A stretch of DNA of 11,818 bases, taken from Oscillospiraceae bacterium (lineage in GTDB: Bacteria > Bacillota_A > Clostridia > Oscillospirales > CAG-272). The stretch spans positions 1 to 11,818 of the forward strand of contig SVRU01000082.1 in the NCBI GenBank assembly GCA_015064665.1. The letters are read 5' to 3'. The notes under the pieces were generated by a model, which saw only the letters and a list, made by a program, of their open reading frames with translations, did not search any database and was not told the DNA's origin. Each line of letters starts with the position of its first letter. Within the stretch, counting starts at the first letter, position 1. Shown one piece after another: positions 6,099-11,818 of this stretch. The position numbers were made by a program, and so were the translations under genes.

Positions 6099-6143
6099 AA
6101 AAGCCTATTGCAATGGAAATTATTTGTTGCAGGAGGCTTTTTT
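6099..6143 (+). terminator. Intrinsic terminator of the small gene
   Basis: AAAAGCCT (6099-6106) pairs with AGGCTTTT (6134-6141), with an inner TGCAA/TTGCA stem after a 2-base internal loop. A run of Ts reaches 6143. It begins three bases after the TAA at 6093-6095. Confidence 0.85.
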
Positions 6144-6203
6144 GTAAATAAACAAAGAAATTATGCCGTATTGGCAGGAAATAAATATAACTTTTAAATT
6201 ATA

Positions 6204-6232
6204 TTGACAAAATCGCTGCAATATGCTAAAAT
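6204..6232 (+). promoter_or_regulatory. Promoter of the marR-ABC operon
   Basis: TTGACA (6204-6209), 17 bases, TAAAAT (6227-6232). The start should fall near 6239, giving a leader of about 46 bases before the MarR ATG at 6285. The TTG of the -35 box is in frame with marR and must not be taken as its start. Confidence 0.85.
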
Positions 6233-6240
6233 AGTTGCAG
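6216..6240. promoter_or_regulatory. MarR operator candidate 1 flanking the -10 box
   Basis: CTGCAA (6216-6221) and TTGCAG (6235-6240) are inverted, 13 bases apart, and bracket the -10 element TAAAAT. They share the TTGCA core with the palindrome at 6249-6262, which suggests one regulator binds both. Confidence 0.5.
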
Positions 6241-6248
6241 ATGAAACT

Positions 6249-6262
6249 GTTGCATATGCAAC
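6249..6262. promoter_or_regulatory. MarR operator candidate 2, perfect 14-bp palindrome
   Basis: GTTGCATATGCAAC reads identically on both strands and lies between the expected transcript start and the SD of marR. TTGCA-type palindromes upstream of self-regulated MarR genes are a familiar arrangement. Occupation would repress marR and both ABC genes. Confidence 0.7.
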
Positions 6263-6284
6263 TAATATTGAACGGAGGGGACGT

Positions 6285-6725
6285 ATGCCGAGAATATCAA
6301 GACAGCTTAACATTATATCGCGCTGCCAGTCGTCTTATCGGAGAATGAGGCTTGAAGGAGATTTTGCACCGGGGTATCACGCCTACGCACTTGCAATTTG
6401 CGCAAGGCCGGGGCGTTCGCAGGATGAGCTTGCTGATGCTCTGTGTATAAATAAAAGCACGATAGCAAGGGGAATTGATTGGCTTCTTGAAAACGGTTAC
6501 GTCAGACGCGAACTAAAGCCCGAGGACAAGAGGTGCTTTTTGGTTTATCCGACGGACAAGATGCTTGAGATATATCCAAAGGTTAAAATGATTGCAGATT
6601 CATGGAACAAGATTCTGACCGAGGATATCTCCGAAGAGGAGCTTGCCGTTACCTATTCGGTAATTGCGAAAATGGCAGAGCATGCTAAGCGTGCGGCTTT
6701 GGAGATTGGCGGTGATAAGCAATGA
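6285..6725 (+). CDS. MarR-family transcriptional regulator
   Basis: A 146-residue winged-helix repressor, probably sensing a toxic compound or lipid and controlling its own operon. The DNA-binding region is residues 45-76 (SQDELADALCINKSTIARGI, then DWLLENGYVRRE), followed by the wing with the typical DKR (81-83) and the beta-strand FLVYPT. Helices at both ends would form the dimer interface. ATG 6285 is chosen because GGAGGGG lies 4 bases upstream; a longer in-frame reading would start inside the promoter. Its stop overlaps the start of the first ABC gene in an ATGA, so the two are translationally coupled. Palindromes with a TTGCA core upstream suggest autorepression. The ligand cannot be told from sequence. 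Confidence 0.92.
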   Translation: MPRISRQLNIISRCQSSYRRMRLEGDFAPGYHAYALAICARPGRSQDELADALCINKSTIARGIDWLLENGYVRRELKPEDKRCFLVYPTDKMLEIYPKVKMIADSWNKILTEDISEEELAVTYSVIAKMAEHAKRAALEIGGDKQ

Positions 6726-8440
6726 AAACACTTTTGAAATACGTAAGTCCGTACAAATGGAGCATGTCGCTTGGACTTGTAATTAAAATCGCAGGAACGG
6801 TTGTCGAGCTTTTCTTGCCGATAATACTTACCCATATTCTTGATAACGTTATCGTAACGCTTAACGTCGGGCGGGTAATGTTTTTTGGCGTTCTCATGCT
6901 TTTTTGCTCGGGTGCGGCTTGTTTGTTAAACGTCATCGCAAACAGAATGGCGGCGCGTGTGTCGAGTGATATATCGCGCAATATGCGAAAGGATTTGTTT
7001 GGAAAAACGCTCTACCTCTCGGCAAGGCAAACCGATAAATTTACCGTGCCGTCGCTTGAATCGCGTATAACGAGCGACACCTACAACGTCCATCATTTTA
7101 TAAATATGATGCAGAGGATGGGAGTCAGAGCTCCGATACTTCTTATAGGCGGCGTTACGATAACTCTTATAATGGACGCCTATCTTTCACTTGTCATGAT
7201 TGCAACGCTTCCCTTTATATTTACCGTGGTTTATTTCGTATCCCGAAAGGGTATTCCGCTTTACTCAAAGGTGCAAAGCTCAGTTGACGGTATGGTTCGT
7301 GTGGTTCGCGAGGACGTGCAGGGAATACGAGTCATCAAAGCTCTTTCGAAAAACGATTACGAAAACCGCCGTTACGAAAAGGTCAACGAAAAACTTTCCC
7401 GTGCAGAGCGCAAAGCAGGCGTGATTATGGGAATTCCCAACCCCGTAATGACACTTCTTATGAACCTCGGCATATGCGGCGTCGTTATGCTCAGTGCATA
7501 CCGCGTTTCGAATAATATCTCAAGTGCCGCAACCGTCATTGCCTTTATGCAGTATTTCACTCTGATATCTATGGCAATGATGTCGCTCTCGCGTATATTC
7601 GTAATGTATACAAAATGTGCCGCAAGCGCGAAGAGAGTAGGCGAGGTCATAGATACGCCCGATGATTTTTTTGTTGCAAATTCAGACGAAAAAATTGACA
7701 CGGATGCCTACATAACCTTTAAGGACGTTAATTTTTCTTATCTTGGAAAGAAAGACAATCTTAAAAATATAAACTTTACTTTGCAAAAAGGCGGAAGCCT
7801 TGGCATAATCGGCGCAACCGGTAGCGGAAAGTCAACATTAATAAAGCTTCTTATGCGTTTTTACGATGCTGATTCGGGTGAAATATACATAGACGGAAAA
7901 GCCGTCACTTCATACACACGAAAGGAACTTTCGGAAATATTCGGTGTTTCGCTTCAAAACGGATTCCTTTATGCCGATACAATAGCAGAGAATATAAAGT
8001 TTGCCCGTGATATATCCGATGAGGATATGATTTTTGCCGCAAAAATTGCTCAAGCCGACGGATTCATCAATCAAATTGCCGACGGATATTTTCACAGGCT
8101 TTCTCCGGGCGGAACAAACCTTTCGGGCGGTCAGCGCCAAAGGCTTCTTATAGCACGCGCTCTTGCCTCAAAGCCCAAGATTCTGATTCTTGACGATTCT
8201 TCATCGGCTCTCGATTACAAGACCGATGCGAATCTTCGTTGTTCTTTACGCGAGCATTTTTCCGAAACTACTCAGATAACGGTTGCACAGAGAGTCAGCT
8301 CGGTTATGAATTGCGACCTTATACTCGTGCTTGATGACGGTGAGGTAATCGCAAAGGGAACTCACGGCGAACTTCTTTTAAGCTGTCCAGAGTACAAAGA
8401 AATCAGTGATTCACAGTTAGGAGGTGCGATAGTTGAGTAA
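6722..8440 (+). CDS. ABC exporter half-transporter, degenerate-site subunit
   Basis: A 572-residue type IV ABC exporter half: a six-helix membrane domain (about residues 12-305) and an ATPase domain (about 330-560). Walker A is GATGSGKST (364-372), the Q-loop Gln is 412 and the signature is intact LSGGQ (467-471). Walker B LILDD has Asp492 where the catalytic Glu normally sits, and the H-loop His is Gln523 (TVAQRVSS). These two changes are known from the non-hydrolysing subunit of heterodimeric exporters such as TM287/288, BmrCD and LmrCD. It overlaps marR by 4 bases and the next ABC gene by 8, consistent with equimolar pairing. The likely role is drug or lipid export across the cytoplasmic membrane; the substrate is unknown. 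Confidence 0.93.
   Translation: MKTLLKYVSPYKWSMSLGLVIKIAGTVVELFLPIILTHILDNVIVTLNVGRVMFFGVLMLFCSGAACLLNVIANRMAARVSSDISRNMRKDLFGKTLYLSARQTDKFTVPSLESRITSDTYNVHHFINMMQRMGVRAPILLIGGVTITLIMDAYLSLVMIATLPFIFTVVYFVSRKGIPLYSKVQSSVDGMVRVVREDVQGIRVIKALSKNDYENRRYEKVNEKLSRAERKAGVIMGIPNPVMTLLMNLGICGVVMLSAYRVSNNISSAATVIAFMQYFTLISMAMMSLSRIFVMYTKCAASAKRVGEVIDTPDDFFVANSDEKIDTDAYITFKDVNFSYLGKKDNLKNINFTLQKGGSLGIIGATGSGKSTLIKLLMRFYDADSGEIYIDGKAVTSYTRKELSEIFGVSLQNGFLYADTIAENIKFARDISDEDMIFAAKIAQADGFINQIADGYFHRLSPGGTNLSGGQRQRLLIARALASKPKILILDDSSSALDYKTDANLRCSLREHFSETTQITVAQRVSSVMNCDLILVLDDGEVIAKGTHGELLLSCPEYKEISDSQLGGAIVE
8419..8435 (+). promoter_or_regulatory. Strong SD deciding a TTG start
   Basis: AGGAGG (8419-8424) lies inside the end of the upstream ABC gene and 8 bases before TTG 8433. 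This places the initiation codon across the upstream gene's last codons (GTT GAG TAA) and implies translational coupling of the two subunits. Confidence 0.75.
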
Positions 8441-10274
8441 ACAAGGATTTATGACGGGGCCGATAAGCTCAAACCCCAATAAATATTCGGTGTCAAATCT
8501 TGATAAAAAGCGCACGGGTGGCATCATTTTGCGCCTTGGCGGCTACGTTATTCGTCAATGGTATCTATTTATACCCGCGATTATAATGACACTTCTTTCA
8601 AATCAGCTTGCTCTTCTCGGTCCAAGGTATTCCGGCGCGGCAATAGATGCAATCGGCTTGGAGGGCGGAGTAGATTTCGGTATAGTTAAATCAAACGTTC
8701 TTCTTATGGTAATTTGCTACGTGTCCTCGGCGATTCTTTCTTATATTCTTGCGGTAATTATGGTACACCTGTCGCAGAGAATAGTAAGAAAAATGCGAAA
8801 GCAGGTGTTTGAAAGACTCAACACTCTCCCTGTCGGATATTTCGACACGCGCACCGCGGGTGATATAATAAGCACGGTGTCTTACGATATTGACACGCTC
8901 AACAGTACTCTCTCTCACGACCTTGTTCAGATTCTTACAAGCGTTTATACCGTGGTCGGCTCGCTTGTCTTTATGTGGCATATCTCAAAACCTATGATAC
9001 TTATCTTTGCACTGACCGTTCCCGCATCCTTCATTTTTACACGCATTCGGTCAAAAAAGGTAAGACCGCTATTCCGCGAGCGCGCGCGCAAACTCGGCGA
9101 GCTTAACGGATATGCCGAAGAGATGTTTTCGGGAACGAGGAGCATTTCCGCATACGGCAGACAGGATGCCATTTCGGCTCGGTTTAATAAAAAAAATGCC
9201 GAGGCGATGGAAGCCTACTATCGCGCCGACTATTACGGCGCAACTATGGGACCCGCCGTAAACTTTATAAATAACATTTCTCTTTCGCTCGTTGCCATGG
9301 TCGGCGGTATCCTCTATATGCTATCCGTCGGTGGCAGAGTCGAAGAGGGAACGCTCTTCTTTATCACCCTTGGCGGAGTGGCACAATTCGTACAATATTC
9401 AAGAAAATTTTCAGGACCTATAAATGAGTTTGCCAACATTATCCATGAATTTCAGTCGGCGTTTTCTGCAGCCGAGCGGGTTTTCAGAATTATCGACGAG
9501 GAACCCGAGCCGATTGACCGAAAAGATGCCAAAGAGCTTTCGGATGTTCGGGGGCGTGTTGAATTTGACGGAGTAACTTTTGGTTATATTCCCGAACGGA
9601 CTATACTCAAAAACATCACCGTAACGGCAAACGAGGGCAAAACGGTAGCCATTGTCGGACCGACAGGCGCGGGTAAAACTACAGTAATCAATCTGCTTAT
9701 GCGCTTTTACGACGTCAATTCGGGTGAGATACGTCTTGACGGAGTACCGATAGCCGAAATAAAGCGAGCCGAGCTTCGACGCGCCTTCACAATGGTGCTT
9801 CAGGATACCTGGCTCTTTTACGGAACGATATACGAGAACATCGTTTACGGTAAGGAAAACGCGACACGGGAAGAGGTTTATGCCGCAGCAAGAGCTGCAA
9901 AAATCGATAAATACATAGAGAGTCTGCCCGAAGGATACGATACAATACTTTCCGACGACGGTGTAAACATATCCAAGGGCCAGAAGCAGCTTATAACGAT
10001 AGCCCGCGCCTTTCTCTCAGATGCGCCCATGCTGATTCTTGACGAGGCAACGTCAAACGTTGATTCGCGTACCGAAATGAAGATTCAAGAAGCGCTTGCG
10101 AGCTTGATGAAGGGAAGAACTTCTTTCGTAATCGCTCACCGTCTTTCGACAATACAGAATGCAGATACAATACTTGTAATTCAGGACGGAAAAATAACAG
10201 AAAGCGGAAACCACGATGAACTGATTCGTCTTGGCGGATTCTATTCAACGCTTTATAACTCTCAGTTTGCATAA
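8433..10274 (+). CDS. ABC exporter half-transporter, catalytic subunit
   Basis: A 613-residue partner of the preceding subunit, with an N-terminal extension of about 30 residues before the membrane domain (about 35-330) and an ATPase domain (about 375-600). Walker A is GPTGAGKTT (409-417), the Q-loop Gln is 457, Walker B LILDEATSNVD has catalytic Glu538, and the H-loop is AHRLST with His569, all canonical. The signature is ISKGQ (513-517) in place of LSGGQ, so the site it completes with the partner's Asp/Gln residues is the degenerate one. The TTG start at 8433 is chosen because AGGAGG (8419-8424) is ideally 8 bases upstream; ATG 8451 is a weaker alternative. The final gene of the operon, it is followed by a terminator. 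Confidence 0.93.
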   Translation: MSKQGFMTGPISSNPNKYSVSNLDKKRTGGIILRLGGYVIRQWYLFIPAIIMTLLSNQLALLGPRYSGAAIDAIGLEGGVDFGIVKSNVLLMVICYVSSAILSYILAVIMVHLSQRIVRKMRKQVFERLNTLPVGYFDTRTAGDIISTVSYDIDTLNSTLSHDLVQILTSVYTVVGSLVFMWHISKPMILIFALTVPASFIFTRIRSKKVRPLFRERARKLGELNGYAEEMFSGTRSISAYGRQDAISARFNKKNAEAMEAYYRADYYGATMGPAVNFINNISLSLVAMVGGILYMLSVGGRVEEGTLFFITLGGVAQFVQYSRKFSGPINEFANIIHEFQSAFSAAERVFRIIDEEPEPIDRKDAKELSDVRGRVEFDGVTFGYIPERTILKNITVTANEGKTVAIVGPTGAGKTTVINLLMRFYDVNSGEIRLDGVPIAEIKRAELRRAFTMVLQDTWLFYGTIYENIVYGKENATREEVYAAARAAKIDKYIESLPEGYDTILSDDGVNISKGQKQLITIARAFLSDAPMLILDEATSNVDSRTEMKIQEALASLMKGRTSFVIAHRLSTIQNADTILVIQDGKITESGNHDELIRLGGFYSTLYNSQFA

Positions 10275-10279
10275 AAATT

Positions 10280-10321
10280 CGGCTTGTGCCAATCCCGTAA
10301 GGGCGGTGCAAGCCGTTTTTT
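10280..10321. terminator. Bidirectional terminator between the ABC operon and the second XRE gene
   Basis: CGGCTTGTGCC (10280-10290) pairs with GGTGCAAGCCG (10305-10315), including two G-T wobbles, with a CCC/GGG pair in the loop. T6 follows on the plus strand (10316-10321). A run of A at 10273-10277 gives the minus strand its own T tract. The genes on either side converge on it. Confidence 0.87.
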
Positions 10322-10326
10322 ATGTT

Positions 10327-10569
10327 TTATTCAATTCCGAGAAGATATGTAGGGCTGACCTTAAGAATTTTTGATAATGCCAAAAGCTCATAATCAGCAG
10401 CGAGGCGAGTGCCGATTTCTATTCGGCTGACGCTGTCGCGCTTAATTATAACGCCCGAAAGCTGTAATTTTGCCGCAAGCATTTGCTGAGAAAGCTTTAA
10501 TTTTCTTCTTGCTTTCTTCACTCTTTCGCCGCAAATGTTTTTCCTGCCGTTGAAATCGTATATTTTCAT
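10327..10569 (-). CDS. Small XRE-family HTH transcriptional regulator (copy 2)
   Basis: An 80-residue single-domain regulator, paralogous to the protein at 5553-5792. It shares NICGERVKKAR / NLCGEKVRKLR, the LSQ..LA.K.QL.G helix-turn-helix block, SRIEIGTRLAADYELLALSKIL, and a C-terminus ending in SPTYLLGIE. AAAGG lies about 10 bases before the ATG on the minus strand. It is convergent with the ABC operon and shares its terminator. Upstream there are three copies of a TGTGTTAA half-site, two of them forming a long inverted repeat, so autoregulation is likely. No effector, toxin or phage gene is adjacent in the window. The target could be only itself, or genes elsewhere. Confidence 0.9.
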   Translation of the reverse strand: MKIYDFNGRKNICGERVKKARRKLKLSQQMLAAKLQLSGVIIKRDSVSRIEIGTRLAADYELLALSKILKVSPTYLLGIE

Positions 10570-10584
10570 GTTTCATCTGCCTTT

Positions 10585-10645
10585 TGTGTTAATGTTAAGA
10601 ATATACCTAACTTTAACACAGAATTGAATTGTAATTGTGTTAAAG
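10585..10645. promoter_or_regulatory. XRE operator candidate: 10-bp-arm inverted repeat plus extra half-site
   Basis: CTTTAACACA (10611-10620) and TGTGTTAAAG (10636-10645) are perfect inverted arms 15 bases apart. A further TGTGTTAA at 10585-10592 is inverted with respect to the first arm. On the minus strand a TATATT (-10-like, plus coordinates 10600-10605) lies between the first two half-sites, where repression would work. This motif differs from the ATTGTGT repeat near the first XRE gene. The remainder, up to 10726, is AT-rich with nothing further supported. Confidence 0.65.
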
Positions 10646-10726
10646 ATAAGAAAATTGCGAATATACGAGTATAAGCGAAATAAAAATACCTAAACAATTG
10701 GTTAAATCGATAAAAAGAAATAAGAC

Positions 10727-10755
10727 TTGCTTTTTTTCTTCGTTTGTTATATAAT
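10727..10755 (+). promoter_or_regulatory. Likely promoter of thiI
   Basis: TTGCTT (10727-10732), 17 bases, TATAAT (10750-10755). The -10 is perfect and the -35 matches only in its TTG half. Transcription would start near 10762, about 22 bases before the ATG at 10784. Confidence 0.65.
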
Positions 10756-10783
10756 ATATGCATTAAAAGACGCGAGGTTTTAT

Positions 10784-11818
10784 ATGATAAACGAAGTTAT
10801 ACTTTGCAAATACGGAGAGATCGTTCTCAAAGGCGCAAACAGACAAAATTTTGAGTCCTCACTTATTAAGGAATTGCGCAGAAGAGCAAGTCCGTACGGT
10901 GTATTTAAAATATACGGCAAGCAGAGCACGATATACGTTATTCCGCAAAACGACGAGTGTGATATGGACGCAATGTACGAGGCGGCAAGGCGTGTTTTCG
11001 GTATAATTGCCGTCAACCGCGCAGCCGTGTGCGAAAAAAATATGGAGAGCATTATCGAAACGGTAAAAGTATATCTTCCCGAGAAGCTTGCGGGTAAGAG
11101 GACCTTTAAGGTTGATGCACGGCGCGCTGACAAGAAATTCCCCTTGACAACGCCAGAGATATCTGCAGAGATCGGCGGTGTAATTCTTTCTGTTGTAAGA
11201 GGAATAAAGGTTGACGTTCACAATCCCGAGGCAACCGTTGCTGTTGAGATTCGTGATGAGCACGCATACGTAAGAGCCTCGCAGGAGCCGGGCGCAGGCG
11301 GTTTGCCCTTAAGGACTGCCGGCAGAGGTCTTCTTCTGCTTTCGGGCGGAATCGACTCTCCCGTTGCAGGTTGTATGATGGCGAAGCGCGGACTTGAAAT
11401 CGAGGCGCTTCACTTTGAGTCCTTCCCCTATACATCTGAGAGAGCAAGAGAAAAGGTTATGACTCTTGCTGAAGAGATGTGTCAGTTTTGCTCGAAAATT
11501 CACGTTCACGTTATCTCTCTTACTCACATACAGGAAGAGCTGCGCGATAATTGCAAAGAAGAGTATTTCACGATTCTGCTCAGAATATTTATGATGCGCC
11601 TTGCCGAAAGATGCGCAAGAGATTACAAGTGCGGCGCTCTTATAACCGGTGAAAGTCTTGGTCAGGTTGCCTCACAAACCCTTGAGGCGATAGGCGTTAC
11701 CGACTCGGTTGTGAATATTCCCGTATTCCGCCCCTGCATAGGACTTGATAAAAACGAGATAGTAAAGGAGGCGCGCCACTACGGCACCTTTGAAACCTCG
11801 ATTTTGCCCTATGAGGAT
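10784..11818 (+). CDS. thiI: tRNA 4-thiouridine synthetase ThiI (3' end outside window)
   Basis: Adenylates uridine 8 of tRNA and transfers sulfur to make 4-thiouridine; some homologues also supply sulfur for thiamine thiazole. The frame is open for 345 codons from ATG 10784 to the window edge. It opens with the family-typical VILCKYGEIVLKGANRQNFE (5-24), then the NFLD/THUMP RNA-binding part (to about 165), and the PP-loop ATPase motif LLLLSGGIDSPVAG (183-196) with SGGIDS at 187-192. ITGESLGQVASQTL (287-300) and VFRPCIGLDKNEIV follow. The window cuts at LPYED, just where family members continue CCTVF, so some 40-50 residues should be missing; whether a rhodanese domain follows cannot be seen. 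GAGG lies 6 bases before the ATG. A cysteine desulfurase partner is not in view. Confidence 0.94.
   Translation, partial: MINEVILCKYGEIVLKGANRQNFESSLIKELRRRASPYGVFKIYGKQSTIYVIPQNDECDMDAMYEAARRVFGIIAVNRAAVCEKNMESIIETVKVYLPEKLAGKRTFKVDARRADKKFPLTTPEISAEIGGVILSVVRGIKVDVHNPEATVAVEIRDEHAYVRASQEPGAGGLPLRTAGRGLLLLSGGIDSPVAGCMMAKRGLEIEALHFESFPYTSERAREKVMTLAEEMCQFCSKIHVHVISLTHIQEELRDNCKEEYFTILLRIFMMRLAERCARDYKCGALITGESLGQVASQTLEAIGVTDSVVNIPVFRPCIGLDKNEIVKEARHYGTFETSILPYED

Noticed and set aside
6204..6284. TTG-initiated 27-residue extension of the MarR protein
   Set aside because: The TTG is the first half of the -35 box and the region holds the -10 box and operators. ATG 6285 has GGAGGGG at the right distance.
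10703..10740. A-rich/T-rich hairpin before thiI as a terminator
   Set aside because: The pairing is only short A/T stretches with no GC stem, and the T tract is better explained as the spacer of the thiI promoter.

Overview
The window looks like chromosome from an uncultured or gut-type member of the Clostridia (Bacillota). The signs are purine-rich Shine-Dalgarno sites, sigma-A type TTGACA/TATAAT promoters, short AT-rich intergenic regions, a PfoR-type membrane protein, an 80-residue XRE regulator family, and a MarR/heterodimeric-ABC cassette. A 52-bp palindromic repeat of a kind I recall from Oscillospiraceae/Ruminococcus-like genomes supports this. The assignment is inference from content; no rRNA or other marker is present. 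TAA, TGA and TAG all act as ordinary stops here.

Layout: (1) 1-489 is mostly non-coding. It holds a possible gene tail, a degenerate direct repeat in three partial copies, and the 52-bp palindromic element. (2) 490-2368 carries cytosolic L-asparaginase (ansA) and 23S rRNA guanine-N1 methyltransferase (rlmA), both +. (3) 2395-5520 is a clear transcription unit: a perfect-consensus promoter, ruvX (Holliday junction resolvase-like), an orphan PfoR/PTS_EIIC_2-type membrane protein, pncB (nicotinate phosphoribosyltransferase) and a strong hairpin terminator. (4) 5553-6143 is an AT-rich island. It holds a minus-strand XRE regulator divergent from a tiny plus-strand transcription unit with its own perfect promoter, SD and terminator; its reading frame is broken by one in-frame TAG. 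(5) 6204-10321 is an autoregulated-looking multidrug/lipid-exporter operon: MarR repressor plus two ABC half-transporters with overlapping starts and stops, ending in a bidirectional terminator. (6) 10327-10645 is a second XRE regulator on the minus strand, paralogous to the first, with a 10-bp-arm inverted repeat upstream. (7) 10727-11818 is a promoter plus a 3'-truncated thiI (tRNA 4-thiouridine synthetase).

How the genes work together: ansA, rlmA, ruvX, pncB and thiI are housekeeping genes of nitrogen, RNA, DNA and NAD metabolism. The regulated, accessory part is 5.5-10.6 kb. Two related XRE repressors bracket the MarR-ABC operon there, and each intergenic region carries its own distinct inverted-repeat operator candidates. 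The two ABC subunits complement each other: the first has degenerate Walker-B/H-loop residues but an intact LSGGQ, while the second has intact catalytic residues but a degenerate ISKGQ signature. This is the pattern of an asymmetric heterodimer with one hydrolytic site. The least explained items are the amber-interrupted small gene with its XRE partner, and the orphan PfoR-like protein next to pncB.
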